In this document: piece by piece, positions 25,142-34,290 of the stretch | Layout: each line of letters opens with the position of its first letter | Numbering within the stretch: position 1 is the first letter of the stretch | Source of the DNA: Halobacillus mangrovi | Lineage (GTDB): Bacteria; Bacillota; Bacilli; Bacillales; Halobacillaceae | Length of the DNA: 64,000 nt | Direction: 5' to 3' | NCBI RefSeq assembly: GCF_002097535.1 | Contig: NZ_CP020772.1 | Coordinates: 620,001 to 684,000, forward strand | Notes under the pieces: generated by a model | What the model saw: the letters and a program-made list of their open reading frames with translations, nothing else | Databases searched by the model: none | What the model was told of the DNA's origin: nothing | Made by a program: the position numbers and the translations under genes

Positions 25142-25843
25142 TCAGGGTTGTTTTTCAAAAGGGAAGATGCTCGTTTTTAAGAATTTTGAATAATGGGTAA
25201 CAGGTGCTTGAGTAAATAAATGGTCAGGAAGGAAATTCAGCAAATCATTTCTTTCTATCACAACGTCTGCGTTTTGCAGTTCCCAGTGTTGATGTAAGAT
25301 CGGGCCTTTGTACACGTTAGACCCTCGTACGACCAATAGAGCGTAACGCTCAGTCAGCCACTTAGCTAAAGAGCCTTGGTTAGAGGGGAGAAGAGTTTCT
25401 TTTACATGGATACGGGAATGAAAATGGGCTGGTTCATATCCTTTATGGTTTCTTCTGCTTAAAAAGACGAAGTGGTCGTTATGTTTTACCATGCGCATAG
25501 AGGCGTTTAAATAGGGGAGGCCAAATAGTGATCGCGCTAAAAAGACCCCTAATCTATGATTGGCGTCCAGCGATATAAAATACACTCCTGATTCATTATT
25601 ATATGTCACATAGGTCCGTACATTTAATTCTAGCATATGATTGCGAACAGGTATTGCTGAAAATCCTCGCAATTGGATATCTTTCATATGGAAAGGAACG
25701 ATTGCGATCCAAGCCAGTCCATTATATAGATCGATTTCAAACTGGCTTGGAATAAAAGGTCTCAATATGTGTGGGGGCACAGGCCAATGCATGAAGACTA
25801 AGTCCTCCCAAGCCTGCTTCATGATCCAATCGTTAGGTCTCAC
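25142..25843 (-). CDS. DUF2071 protein (YqjF-like)
   Basis: A 233-residue protein of the DUF2071 family, related to YqjF. The opening WEDLVFMHWPVPPHILRPFIP and LNVRTYVTYNNESGVYFISLDANH are typical. Relatives are predicted to have an acetoacetate-decarboxylase-like fold, but function is unknown. GTG at 25843 lies eight bases after GAGAGG and is preferred over the GTG at 25852 that overlaps that site. Confidence 0.8.
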   Translation of the reverse strand: MRPNDWIMKQAWEDLVFMHWPVPPHILRPFIPSQFEIDLYNGLAWIAIVPFHMKDIQLRGFSAIPVRNHMLELNVRTYVTYNNESGVYFISLDANHRLGVFLARSLFGLPYLNASMRMVKHNDHFVFLSRRNHKGYEPAHFHSRIHVKETLLPSNQGSLAKWLTERYALLVVRGSNVYKGPILHQHWELQNADVVIERNDLLNFLPDHLFTQAPVTHYSKFLKTSIFPFEKQP

Positions 25844-25932
25844 GGTAAACACCTCTCTTTATACCTATGGTTTACCCATAGTGTTAGAGGAGCATACCGT
25901 CTACAACACATTTGAATATTCCAACGGGAGCA

Positions 25933-26076
25933 TTATTCTTTCACAAGTGGCTTATGTATCTCCCTTTTAACTATTTCCTTTTCGAGCAATCGAATAAATT
26001 CCGTGTCGAGCTTTAATTCCATGGCTTTTTCGCGGGTGAGGATAAGTTCTTTATAGGATAACTTGCTTACAATCAT
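25933..26076 (-). CDS. sda: Sda-like sporulation histidine kinase inhibitor
   Basis: A 47-residue helical protein. Residues 5-39 (KLSYKELILTREKAMELKLD, then TEFIRLLEKEIVKR) follow the Sda pattern KLS..ELI....KA.E..L...FI.LIE.EI.RR along its helical hairpin. In Bacillus, Sda binds the dimerisation helices of KinA and KinB and blocks sporulation phosphorelay entry when DNA replication is perturbed. The gene starts 16 bases after the stop of an XRE-PAS regulator gene, with AAAGGGGG as ribosome binding site, so the two form one unit. In B. subtilis sda is a separate DnaA-controlled gene; no DnaA boxes were noted here. It could be a second Sda-family inhibitor. Confidence 0.78.
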   Translation of the reverse strand: MIVSKLSYKELILTREKAMELKLDTEFIRLLEKEIVKREIHKPLVKE

Positions 26077-26092
26077 CAGGAGGCCCCCTTTT

Positions 26093-26617
26093 CTATGATT
26101 GCATGGTCGAAGCGGTAGCTGCTCCTATAATATCCCCTTGTTGGTTGTACATGGGCTGACCGAATACATCATAATACACTAAACCTTCAGACAAAGGGAA
26201 GGCGATCATTTCACGCAGGGATTTTCCGCTTTCGATGACTTTTTTCTTTAAATTCATTAATGCTCTGGTACCTTCGTTCTCATCTAGTTCATCATCCCGT
26301 TTTCCTATCACCGTATTAATGTCAAAATCAGGGTGGGGGTTGAACATCCAAGTGTAACGGAGCTCAAGGTCACAATGAGCTACGATTATAGGTGAGTTAG
26401 CCAATGCGATCACAAAAGGTTCACTTAGATGCTGCGTAAAGAATAATGAAGGGTTGACATGCAGAAAAGAAGCAATTTGAGATGCGACGGCCATGCTGGG
26501 ATTGCGTGTTCCATTTTCTATTTGGGCGTAATAGGCTCGGTCAATATGAGCCCCGTCTGCGATTTGCTGCTGGGTTAGTTGTTGTTCTTTGCGTAGTTGA
26601 GTTAGCCATCTTCTCAT
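26093..26617 (-). CDS. XRE-family regulator with C-terminal PAS-like domain
   Basis: A 174-residue protein: helix-turn-helix in the first ~65 residues (LTQQQIADGAHIDRAYYAQIENG) and a PAS-like sensor region after it (VIALANSPIIVAHCDLELRYTWMFNP, IGKRDDELD, DVFGQPMYNQQGDIIGAATA), where the pattern of a bound-ligand or partner fold is seen. The ATG at 26617 is preferred over 26629, which touches the only purine-rich site; the site is weak for both. It lies directly upstream of the sda-like gene and so may control or sense for it. No family member with a known signal was recognised. Confidence 0.7.
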   Translation of the reverse strand: MRRWLTQLRKEQQLTQQQIADGAHIDRAYYAQIENGTRNPSMAVASQIASFLHVNPSLFFTQHLSEPFVIALANSPIIVAHCDLELRYTWMFNPHPDFDINTVIGKRDDELDENEGTRALMNLKKKVIESGKSLREMIAFPLSEGLVYYDVFGQPMYNQQGDIIGAATASTMQS

Positions 26618-26865
26618 TTTTTTCCACATCCTACTTTACAATATATAATATAAATATTTCGGCCTAGACAAGAAATTTCCCTTGTGGCAGTTTGCAACCA
26701 AACAGGAAGAAATTAGGGTTTGGAAAAGGGAGCCTCCTATAGCTAGGATTCTAGCAAAACACGTTTATCTTTACTAATGGGTCTGCTTTTTTTGCTATAA
26801 TCAATCAGTACGATAATCTAGGTAAGAAATAGTAAATTTGTTTATTATAGAAAGAGGTTTGAGAC

Positions 26866-27477
26866 ATGACTTGGGAAATATTAAATATATTAGCCGTAAG
26901 CGCCTTTGCATTTAGTGGGTCTATCGTCGCATTGAATGAACGTTATGATATTTTCGGCACATTTATTCTAGGTATTGCAACACCCTTCGCAGGTGGGATT
27001 ATTAGAAATATCGCTTTAGACGTGCCTGTCGTCCATGTGTGGGAACAAGGATATTTACTCTATGTGGCTTTTGGGACGATTGCGATTGTTTATTTTTTTC
27101 CTAAGAGCTGGGTAATGTCCTGGGATCGTTGGAACATTTATTTAGATGCCATAGGTTTATCCGCCTTTGCTCTCCAGGGAGCCTCCTTCGCAATTGAAAA
27201 TAATTTTCCACTGGGCGGTATCATTTTTGCTTCCATATTGACGGGAGTGGGAGGAGGCGTGACGAGAGATGTTCTTGCACAAAGACGTCCTATGGTATTA
27301 CATCAAGAAATTTATGCGGTATGGGCAATGTTGTCTGGATTACTAATTGGCCTGGGAATCATCAATATTGAGAGTGCCTGGCAAACTTATTCTCTTTTCA
27401 TCGCCATTATTCTGCTTAGAGTCTTGTCTTATCATTTAGGATGGCATTTACGATTTAGAGATATGTATCGATTATAA
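26866..27477 (+). CDS. Trimeric intracellular cation channel family protein (UPF0126)
   Basis: A 203-residue membrane protein with two homologous three-helix units: AVSAFAFSGSIVALNERYDIFGTF with GIIRN in the first, and AIGLSAFALQGASFAIENNFPLGG with GGGVTRD in the second. This is the TRIC-like UPF0126 family (YvgT in Bacillus), thought to conduct K+ or, in some relatives, export glycine. AGAGG lies eight bases before the ATG; the gene stands alone. Confidence 0.88.
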   Translation: MTWEILNILAVSAFAFSGSIVALNERYDIFGTFILGIATPFAGGIIRNIALDVPVVHVWEQGYLLYVAFGTIAIVYFFPKSWVMSWDRWNIYLDAIGLSAFALQGASFAIENNFPLGGIIFASILTGVGGGVTRDVLAQRRPMVLHQEIYAVWAMLSGLLIGLGIINIESAWQTYSLFIAIILLRVLSYHLGWHLRFRDMYRL

Positions 27478-27532
27478 GAGTGATCTGTTAGTATGCTGAA
27501 AAACTAATTGTTTACAAAAAAGTACAATCAAA

Positions 27533-27565
27533 AAAAGAGTCCAGAGCTAATGCTCGGACTCTTTT
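27533..27565. terminator. Bidirectional terminator
   Basis: AAAAGAGTCC/GGACTCTTTT with an inner GAGC/GCTC stem, between the convergent channel gene and cysK. Confidence 0.9.
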
Positions 27566-27571
27566 GTTTAA

Positions 27572-28501
27572 TTAATAGCGGAAAAGGTCTCCAGATAAGT
27601 AACGTTCCCCTGTATCCGGGGCTATGCATACAACCACTTCACCTGGTTCTTTTCGTTTTGCAACTTGAATAGCGGCCCAACAAGCGGCCCCGCAAGAGGT
27701 ACCCAACAGCAGGCCTTCTTCGCGAGCTAATCGTCTTGTAATTTCATAGGCATCTTCATCGGTCACTTGGAAGATTTCATCATATACTTCTTGGTTTAGG
27801 ATGTCAGGGATAAAACCGGGACTTGTGCCGACAAGTTTATGCTTGCCTGGTTTGCCACCAGAAAGAACAGGAGACCCTGCAGGCTCGGCTACATGTACAG
27901 TCATTTCTTTAAAGTGTTTTTTCAACTCTTCTCCTGTACCTGTGACTGTGCCCCCCGTACCTGCTGTAGAAACGAATACCGACAGAGGTTTACCCAATTC
28001 ATTCATGGCCTCAATAATTTCTGTAGCTGTAGTAAAACGGTGGGCATCAGGGTTTGCCTCATTCTCAAACTGCATAGGCATAAAGCTGTTGTCGATCTCC
28101 TCTACGAGCTCTTTAGCTTTCTTAATCGCCCCAGGCATTTTTTCATCGCCAGGAGTAAGTACAATTTCCGCCCCGTAAGCTTTCAAAAGGTTGATTCTTT
28201 CCTGAGTCATTGTATCGGGCATTACTAGAATCGCACGATAACCTCTTGCTGCGGCATTCATAGCGATACCGATTCCTGTGTTTCCACTCGTCGGTTCGAT
28301 GATGGTTGAGCCTTTTTTTAATACACCATCTTTCTCAGCTTGTTCCATCATATTAAAAGCAGCTCTGTCTTTCACGCTGCCGCTTGGGTTGTACTTCTCA
28401 AGTTTCATATAAATATCGGCTCCACCTTCTGGAGCTACTCGGTTTAACTTGACAAGCGGGGTATCCCCGATTAAGTCTGCAATATTATTCACAACACGCA
28501 T
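27572..28501 (-). CDS. cysK: Cysteine synthase A
   Basis: A 309-residue PLP enzyme making cysteine from O-acetylserine and sulfide. PLP lysine is Lys44 in NPSGSVKDRAA; the substrate loop is PTSGNTGIGIA, the phosphate loop STAGTGGTVTGTG, and the C-terminal TSCGAACWAA is also conserved. Length and sequence fit O-acetylserine lyase A rather than cystathionine beta-synthase. AAGGAAGTG precedes the ATG. No sulfate-assimilation gene is next to it. No S-box or T-box leader was seen. Confidence 0.92.
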   Translation of the reverse strand: MRVVNNIADLIGDTPLVKLNRVAPEGGADIYMKLEKYNPSGSVKDRAAFNMMEQAEKDGVLKKGSTIIEPTSGNTGIGIAMNAAARGYRAILVMPDTMTQERINLLKAYGAEIVLTPGDEKMPGAIKKAKELVEEIDNSFMPMQFENEANPDAHRFTTATEIIEAMNELGKPLSVFVSTAGTGGTVTGTGEELKKHFKEMTVHVAEPAGSPVLSGGKPGKHKLVGTSPGFIPDILNQEVYDEIFQVTDEDAYEITRRLAREEGLLLGTSCGAACWAAIQVAKRKEPGEVVVCIAPDTGERYLSGDLFRY

Positions 28502-28585
28502 CCTGTCACTTCCTTCTTATCGCTTGTTTGTTAGGTTGATTTTATCATAGCGTGGTTTCACGTTCATCCATCAAGCTTTAAAATG

Positions 28586-28613
28586 AAAGAAACCGCCATT
28601 GCTGCGGTTCTTT
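28586..28613 (-). terminator. Probable terminator after ypmS
   Basis: An imperfect hairpin (AAAGAAACCGC/GCGGTTCTTT) overlaps the ypmS stop; the T-rich tail on the minus strand is short. Confidence 0.5.
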
Positions 28614-29244
28614 AAAAGTTGTCTTCCACCATTTTTTGAGCGAACTGGAAGGAGTCTCTCGGTACCGATATTTTAAAAGCCAGCTGATTAGAGTTCAGAT
28701 TGAACCGATCTACACGAACGTTAAAGTTACTAGCTGTTTCCATTTGAGTTACTCCTACATAAATGTTCTCATCGTTTGGGTTAACCACAACCCATTCCGG
28801 GAGGTTGTAATTGTCTTTAACAAATTCTAGAACCTTCTTGTTTGGCAATGGCAATTGCCCTAAAGATATTCGCTCTTGCTCCAAGATTAGGTCTCCATTT
28901 TCTTGTACAACTGGGTTGAGTTCTACCTTGATTGGAATGGTTTGTTCAAAAGCTTTAATATTTCCTGTAAGAGTTACGTTCCGATCCAATGTTATAGAAT
29001 AGTCGAATACGGTTTGAGTTGACAATTCGCTCAAATATTCGTTAGCCAGCTGCTCTAAATTCTTTTTTGTGGAAACAATCGTAAATTCTGCATCAGAGCT
29101 TTGCTTCTCCTTATCCACATTAACGATGGTGTAAGAACTAGGTAAAAAGACTAGAGATAACAGCCATGCAATAATTCCAATGTTCACAAAAGCCAGAAGC
29201 CAAAAAGAGGTCCGCCACTTATTATTTAAAAAAAATCGCTTCAT
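28612..29244 (-). CDS. ypmS: YpmS family protein (DUF2140)
   Basis: A 210-residue protein with a short basic N-terminus and one transmembrane segment (WLLAFVNIGIIAWLLSLVFL), the rest outside the membrane. Recognised from the YpmS/DUF2140 pattern (FTIVSTKKNLEQLANEYL, ERISLGQLPLPNKKVLEF). The role is unknown. ATG at 29244 lies nine bases after GGTGG; a longer frame from 29274 overlaps the end of ypmR. It follows ypmR in the same operon, as in other Bacillaceae. Confidence 0.8.
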   Translation of the reverse strand: MKRFFLNNKWRTSFWLLAFVNIGIIAWLLSLVFLPSSYTIVNVDKEKQSSDAEFTIVSTKKNLEQLANEYLSELSTQTVFDYSITLDRNVTLTGNIKAFEQTIPIKVELNPVVQENGDLILEQERISLGQLPLPNKKVLEFVKDNYNLPEWVVVNPNDENIYVGVTQMETASNFNVRVDRFNLNSNQLAFKISVPRDSFQFAQKMVEDNF

Positions 29245-29263
29245 TTTAAGCATTCCACCTGTA

Positions 29264-30199
29264 TCATTCTTCAATGTCGCTTCTAATATATTCTAACACG
29301 CGCTCTGCCATTTTTTTATATCCTCTTTCGTTTGGGTGGAAATGGTCTTCCTCCCAAAGGAGCTCTGTTTCTGCTCCGGTAAAAATATCTCTTACGGGTA
29401 TGAAGGTAGCCTGGTCATATTCATCAATGACACTTTTACTGATCCGATTATAATCACTAATAATCTGCCCAAGTTCTGGAATGTTATTAAAGTAATGATC
29501 AAACGGATTATAAAGTCCAACAAGATAGATAGAGACATCAGGATTCAATTGTTCAACTCTTTGGATAATCTCGTTCAGCTGGGATTCATAGTCTTTCTGA
29601 GCTGAGACAAAGTCTTTGTAATTCAAACTAGTAAAATTATTTTTAACCACTTCCATAACGTCATTCGCACCAATCGTGATTAACACTAGATCAGCTTCTC
29701 TAAGAGAGTTTGAGAGATCTTCAGTTTGCATACGTTCAAGAAGCTGGTCAGTCCTGTTTCCACGCTTCCCGTAGTTCTCAATATCTATTCGTTCTCGTTG
29801 TTCATTACTATTGAACGTATTCTCTAGAATTCCGATATAACCTTCATTATCCGTTGAGTCTCCAACCCCCTGGGTCAGAGAATCACCTATGGCTACGATG
29901 TCCAGATCTTCACGGATAAACATATCTCTGGCACTCTCGATCACACTCGTAAAGACTTCACGGAGACCTTCGCTCAATGTACCTTCTTGTTCTCCGGCTG
30001 GAACTTCATCTGGTTCCGTAGTACCGCTGTCTTTTTCTTCTGCTCGGTCTTTTTTATTAGAATCTTCTTTTTGACTAGTGATGGAACCTGAATCATTATT
30101 CGTGTTTTTAGGTTCAGGGGAATGAACAAAAACGGCTACGATAAAGAAGGCGATCGTAAAGGAAAGTAATATCGACGCGAGCCATTTCCATCTATTCAT
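29264..30199 (-). CDS. ypmR: SGNH/GDSL-family hydrolase (YpmR-like)
   Basis: A 311-residue protein with an N-terminal membrane anchor or signal (WLASILLSFTIAFFIVAVFV), a charged low-complexity linker (residues ~30-75), then an SGNH hydrolase domain: block I VAIGDSLTQGVGDS, block II Gly in GKRGNRTDQL, block III ITIGANDV and block V DHFHPNERGY. Such proteins are extracytoplasmic esterases or lipases; the substrate is unknown. ATG at 30199 lies six bases after GAGGTG; the GTG at 30208 is part of that site. Operon with ypmS. Confidence 0.85.
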   Translation of the reverse strand: MNRWKWLASILLSFTIAFFIVAVFVHSPEPKNTNNDSGSITSQKEDSNKKDRAEEKDSGTTEPDEVPAGEQEGTLSEGLREVFTSVIESARDMFIREDLDIVAIGDSLTQGVGDSTDNEGYIGILENTFNSNEQRERIDIENYGKRGNRTDQLLERMQTEDLSNSLREADLVLITIGANDVMEVVKNNFTSLNYKDFVSAQKDYESQLNEIIQRVEQLNPDVSIYLVGLYNPFDHYFNNIPELGQIISDYNRISKSVIDEYDQATFIPVRDIFTGAETELLWEEDHFHPNERGYKKMAERVLEYIRSDIEE

Positions 30200-30374
30200 T
30201 CTGATCACCTCTGGGTAATTGGTTCTAACTTTATTATATGTTGATCCTGCTAATTGTGGGAAATTGAAGAGTTTTATCCCCTATTATACCATGAAAAGTT
30301 ATACAATAGACATACGTGAAAGGGTCTAGTAACTTGAGGGTAAAGCTCAGATTAATTAGGAAGGAGGGGGATCT

Positions 30375-32654
30375 ATGGGAGAGAAATTTACAGTTTCTGT
30401 GCGAGAACTGATGACCTATGTCTATCGTACAGGGAATATAGATAATCGTTTTAGAAGCAGCACCTCACTCACAGAAGGTACTATGATTCATCAGGAAGTA
30501 CAAAATGAATATAAAGAAAGTGATGAAAAAGAAGTTTATTTAGAATACTCCTTCACGAGAGAAGGGATGATTATACACCTCCAGGGCCGCAGTGATGGAA
30601 TCTTGTCAACGGAAGAAGGTCCTGTTATCGATGAGATCAAATCAACCTCAATGGAGATTGATGAATTAACAGAAGAAACTCACCCAGTCTATTGGGCACA
30701 AGCTAAAGGTTATGCTTTCATGTATGCTATTCAGAGTGATTTAGAAGAAGTTAAGGTGCAATTGACGTATGTTCAGAAGCAGACGAAAGAAAAGAAGCGG
30801 TATACGAAAACCTATACCTTAGTAGATTTAGAAATATTCATGGATGGTGTCATTAAAGAATACGTGTCCTATGCCCGAATTTTATTACATATACGCGAGC
30901 AGAAAAACCAGTCCATTCCAGACCTGGAATTTCCCTTTTTTCAGTATCGGAAAGGCCAGAAGAAGCTTGCTGGAAGTGTTTATCGCACCATACAGGAAAA
31001 ACGGGATTTGTTCGCTCAAGCTCCGACAGGGATAGGAAAGACGATTTCCACCTTGTTTCCAGCTATAAAAACGATCGCGCTCGGTGAAACGGAACGAATT
31101 TTTTATCTGACTGCTAAAACCATAACGAGGACTACTGCTGAGGAAGCACTGATGAAGTTGGAAGAGAATGGGCTGATACTAAGGTCTGTGACACTGACGG
31201 CTAAAGATAAAATATGCTTTCAAGAGGATACCATTTGCCAGCCTGACTATTGTGAATATGCAGATGGCTATTATGACCGGATTAATGGGGCAATAATCGA
31301 TATTCTTATGAATGAAACTCAGCTTACACGGCCAGTGATAGAAGAATATGCAAGGAAGCACAAAGTATGTCCATTCGAATATTCGTTGGATTTAACTGAC
31401 GTCGTCGATATCATCATTGGCGATTACAATTATATCTTCGATCCCCGTGTTTCATTAAAAAGACTTTTACCCGAAAATAAGAAAAAAACAGCTCTATTAA
31501 TTGATGAATCGCATAATCTTGTGGAACGAGCCAGAGAGATGTTTTCGGCATCTATTTGTGCTAACGATTTTCAAAAAGCTTCCGAAGAGATTGGTGATGA
31601 AGATGAGAAGCTTAATCAAACGGCTCATGCTGTTTATTTGGATTTACTCAAAATAAAAGAAGATAACTATGAACAGGAGTTCACGATTGATGAAGTACCA
31701 GGAGAACTAGAAGAAAACTTAGAAAGGTTTATTAATCGTGGTGAACGATATCTCAAGGGGGAAAATGAAGAGGAACGTTCGGAAAAGCTCTTGGATCTTT
31801 ATTTTGCCGCTCAAAACTTTTTGAAGATTCATCAGCTGGTCGACGATCATTATCGGTTGATTACTTCGAAAGACAATGGTGATCTAACCCTACGGTTATA
31901 TTGTCTGGATCCCTCTAAGGTACTCAGTGATACGACGAAGGCTTTTCGTTCAAGCATTTTCTTTTCAGCGACCCTTTCTCCATTCGGGTATTATATGGAT
32001 ATGTTAGGAGGAAAGAAGGAAGATTACGTTTTGCAGCTTCCTTCTCCTTATAATACTTCTCAGATTGACCTAATGATTTCACCACTCTCCACGCGTTATC
32101 GCAGCAGAGAACATACGGCTGACAGACTGGCTGAGTTGCTTTATGATCAAGTCGTTAATTATCCTGGAAACCATTTATTCTTCTTTCCTTCCTATCAATA
32201 CATGGACCTCGTTTTCAGACGGTTCCAAAAATATGAGAATGTTGACACTGTTGCGCAGGAACAAGGAATGGACGAGGACAGAAGAGAGGATTTCCTTAAT
32301 CAATTTGTATGTGGAGGTCAATTAGCAGGTTTCGCTGTTCTTGGAGGAGTATTTTCTGAAGGGGTGGATCTAAGAGGGGACCGCTTAAATGGTGTCGCTG
32401 TAATTGGAATAGGACTTGCCCCAAGAAGCTTTGAAAAAGAACTGATTAAAGAATATTTTACGAAAAACGGAAAGAACGGGTATGATTATGCGTATGTTTA
32501 CCCAGGTATGAACAAAGTTCTTCAAGCAGGTGGAAGATTGATTCGCTCAGAGGAAGATCGGGGGGCGATACAATTAATTGATGACCGTTTCCTATCGTCG
32601 AAATATAAGCGGCTATTTCCAGAAGATTGGGGTAATTATCGAATTATTAAATAA
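30375..32654 (+). CDS. DinG/XPD-type Fe-S helicase with N-terminal PD-(D/E)XK nuclease domain
   Basis: A 759-residue fusion. Residues ~1-180 are a RecB-like nuclease: GTMIHQEVQ (His39), Asp74 in GRSDGIL, DEIKS (E87, K89) and the QAKGY element. Residues ~190-759 are a superfamily 2 helicase of the DinG/XPD group: Walker A APTGIGKT (216-223), four cysteines for a 4Fe-4S cluster between Walker A and B (KIC, TIC, DYC, KVC), LLIDESHNL as the DEAH box, and QAGGRLIRSEEDRG as motif VI. It probably unwinds and cuts flaps or D-loops in DNA repair. A strong AGGAGGGGG precedes the ATG. Single gene, divergent from ypmR. Confidence 0.88.
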   Translation: MGEKFTVSVRELMTYVYRTGNIDNRFRSSTSLTEGTMIHQEVQNEYKESDEKEVYLEYSFTREGMIIHLQGRSDGILSTEEGPVIDEIKSTSMEIDELTEETHPVYWAQAKGYAFMYAIQSDLEEVKVQLTYVQKQTKEKKRYTKTYTLVDLEIFMDGVIKEYVSYARILLHIREQKNQSIPDLEFPFFQYRKGQKKLAGSVYRTIQEKRDLFAQAPTGIGKTISTLFPAIKTIALGETERIFYLTAKTITRTTAEEALMKLEENGLILRSVTLTAKDKICFQEDTICQPDYCEYADGYYDRINGAIIDILMNETQLTRPVIEEYARKHKVCPFEYSLDLTDVVDIIIGDYNYIFDPRVSLKRLLPENKKKTALLIDESHNLVERAREMFSASICANDFQKASEEIGDEDEKLNQTAHAVYLDLLKIKEDNYEQEFTIDEVPGELEENLERFINRGERYLKGENEEERSEKLLDLYFAAQNFLKIHQLVDDHYRLITSKDNGDLTLRLYCLDPSKVLSDTTKAFRSSIFFSATLSPFGYYMDMLGGKKEDYVLQLPSPYNTSQIDLMISPLSTRYRSREHTADRLAELLYDQVVNYPGNHLFFFPSYQYMDLVFRRFQKYENVDTVAQEQGMDEDRREDFLNQFVCGGQLAGFAVLGGVFSEGVDLRGDRLNGVAVIGIGLAPRSFEKELIKEYFTKNGKNGYDYAYVYPGMNKVLQAGGRLIRSEEDRGAIQLIDDRFLSSKYKRLFPEDWGNYRIIK

Positions 32655-32703
32655 AATGATTTCCCGGGAAATAGATTGGGGAATTCTGTCTTGAAGGATT
32701 AAA

Positions 32704-32739
32704 AAAAGGGTCGATTCTGTGATGGAATCGACCCTTTTA
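32704..32739. terminator. Bidirectional terminator
   Basis: AAAAGGGTCGATTC/GAATCGACCCTTTT stem with a 7-base loop, between the helicase gene and the broken methylase gene. Confidence 0.9.
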
Positions 32740-34183
32740 TAGCTTATTAAACAAATCATTACAGAAGTCTTCTACATGTATTCTTGTATTTTCGGAAACA
32801 CCATGAATATCAAAAATGACTCGATCCATATCCTTTCGATCCCCGGATTCATTGAATCTTGAATTGGACATTTTTACGTTTACAAAGGAGCTGGCATAGT
32901 CAATGATGATCTTCTTATTCTCAGGAGATGGAGCAATATAAGGGATTTTTTTAATATAGCCAGCAGTGATCATGTTGGTCCGATTCAAGAGTTTTCTCAG
33001 CATGTATTTGACCAGCTGGCTATTCAATAGCCCTAAAAAATAGTAAAGATCGTTTTGGGTGGCTGGAAATAAGTTCGCATTCACCCAAATAAACTTCCTT
33101 TAGGTAAATAAGCCGCGGAGAATTCGACACCCATGGAAGAGCAAGTAATTCCCTCATGATAAAAATAGAGTGGATTTCGAGTTGTGAAATTCGGATGGAG
33201 TTGTTTTTGAAGCGGCCAGTCTTCATGGATGTAGTACTTGGGAGAATAATACCAGGCGTCTTTTGCGCCTCCATTTTTGTAAAAAGGAATCCAACCTTCT
33301 TTATTTGCAACTTCGTTAGCTGTCCGTAAAAAATATCGATCGTTTCCTGTCGATATGCCTGTCCCAATTTTTACTATGTCACCTAATGCAGTATAGGGGG
33401 TTTTAAAAAGTGACAAAATCTCCATAGGTATATTAATAGCGAAATTATGATCGGGGATAGATTCAAATGTTTTCTGCGGCAAATATTGAACCCTTTCATT
33501 CTCAGGTTCAGAATAGTTCTGATCCATTAAACGATCAATGAGCTTCATCGAATGTTCAGAATCAGAAGGGTCTTTTTTTACGATGGTAAGAATAGCTGTT
33601 CGGACATCTGCCTTACCTTTATGAAAAAGTCTTCGTGGAGCAAGAATAATTTCTTTAATCTCCGTATTCTTCAATAAATATTTTCTGAACCGTTTATAAT
33701 ATACGTTTGATAAAAAGGAATCCTGAACAATCATTGAAAGAATTCCTCCCTCTTTTAAGAGTTGAATGCCTTTATAGATGAACAAAGAGTACATGTTGTG
33801 AACACCAATGGATTGGAACTCTTCTTTTAGGAATGTCTTATTCTCTCTCAGATATAAGCTTTGACGCTGTGATTTATAGGGAGGATTACCTATGATAGCG
33901 TCGTATTGCTCTTTGTTTGGCTCTCTTAAAAAATCAGCATGAGAAAAAGAAATCTCCTCTAGGGGGGAGGGATTTCTGGATCAATGTCCAGGCCGTATAA
34001 AGAAGATGGTGGAACACCAGCTTCAAGTAATGACCGAATAAAAATGCCGTCTCCCGTTGCGGGATCTAAAATTTTAGTTCGTTTACTATGGGGATCTAGA
34101 TGCTTTAATAAACGATCTACCATATAGTCAACAGTCTCTGGTGGAGTGCTATATTGTCCCATGGAACGCTGGGGAGAAAACAT
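32737..34183 (-). pseudogene. N6-adenine DNA methyltransferase (TaqI/Eco57I-like), broken by two frameshifts
   Basis: Three same-strand frames make one ~480-residue gamma-type adenine methyltransferase. Part 1 (34183 down to about 33960) has PPETVDYMVDRLL and motif I ILDPATGDGIF. Part 2 (33958-33096) has catalytic motif IV IIGNPPY and much of the target-recognition region. Part 3 (about 33095-32737) is the C-terminal end. The first break is in a run of six C (minus strand) at about 33961-33966; one more C restores the frame. The second lies in TTATTTGGGTG near 33095-33100, where one extra T would give SLFWVNANLF. No cognate endonuclease gene is adjacent. It may be a decaying solitary methylase, a phase-variable one, or the result of sequence errors. 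Confidence 0.8.
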
Positions 34184-34290
34184 TGAATCGCTCCCATTTT
34201 TTGAGTATACTTTACTATATGAATAGGAAAATCCACCATTAAATAGTTAAAAAGAATCATTAAATACACCTACCTTAGAAGGAGGTATGA

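Noticed and set aside
25641..25970. 109-codon + strand frame across the YqjF-like gene start
   Set aside because: It is antisense to the DUF2071 gene and the sda-like gene and resembles no protein.
27801..28228. Two overlapping + strand frames opposite cysK
   Set aside because: Shadows of a highly conserved gene, no start site of their own.
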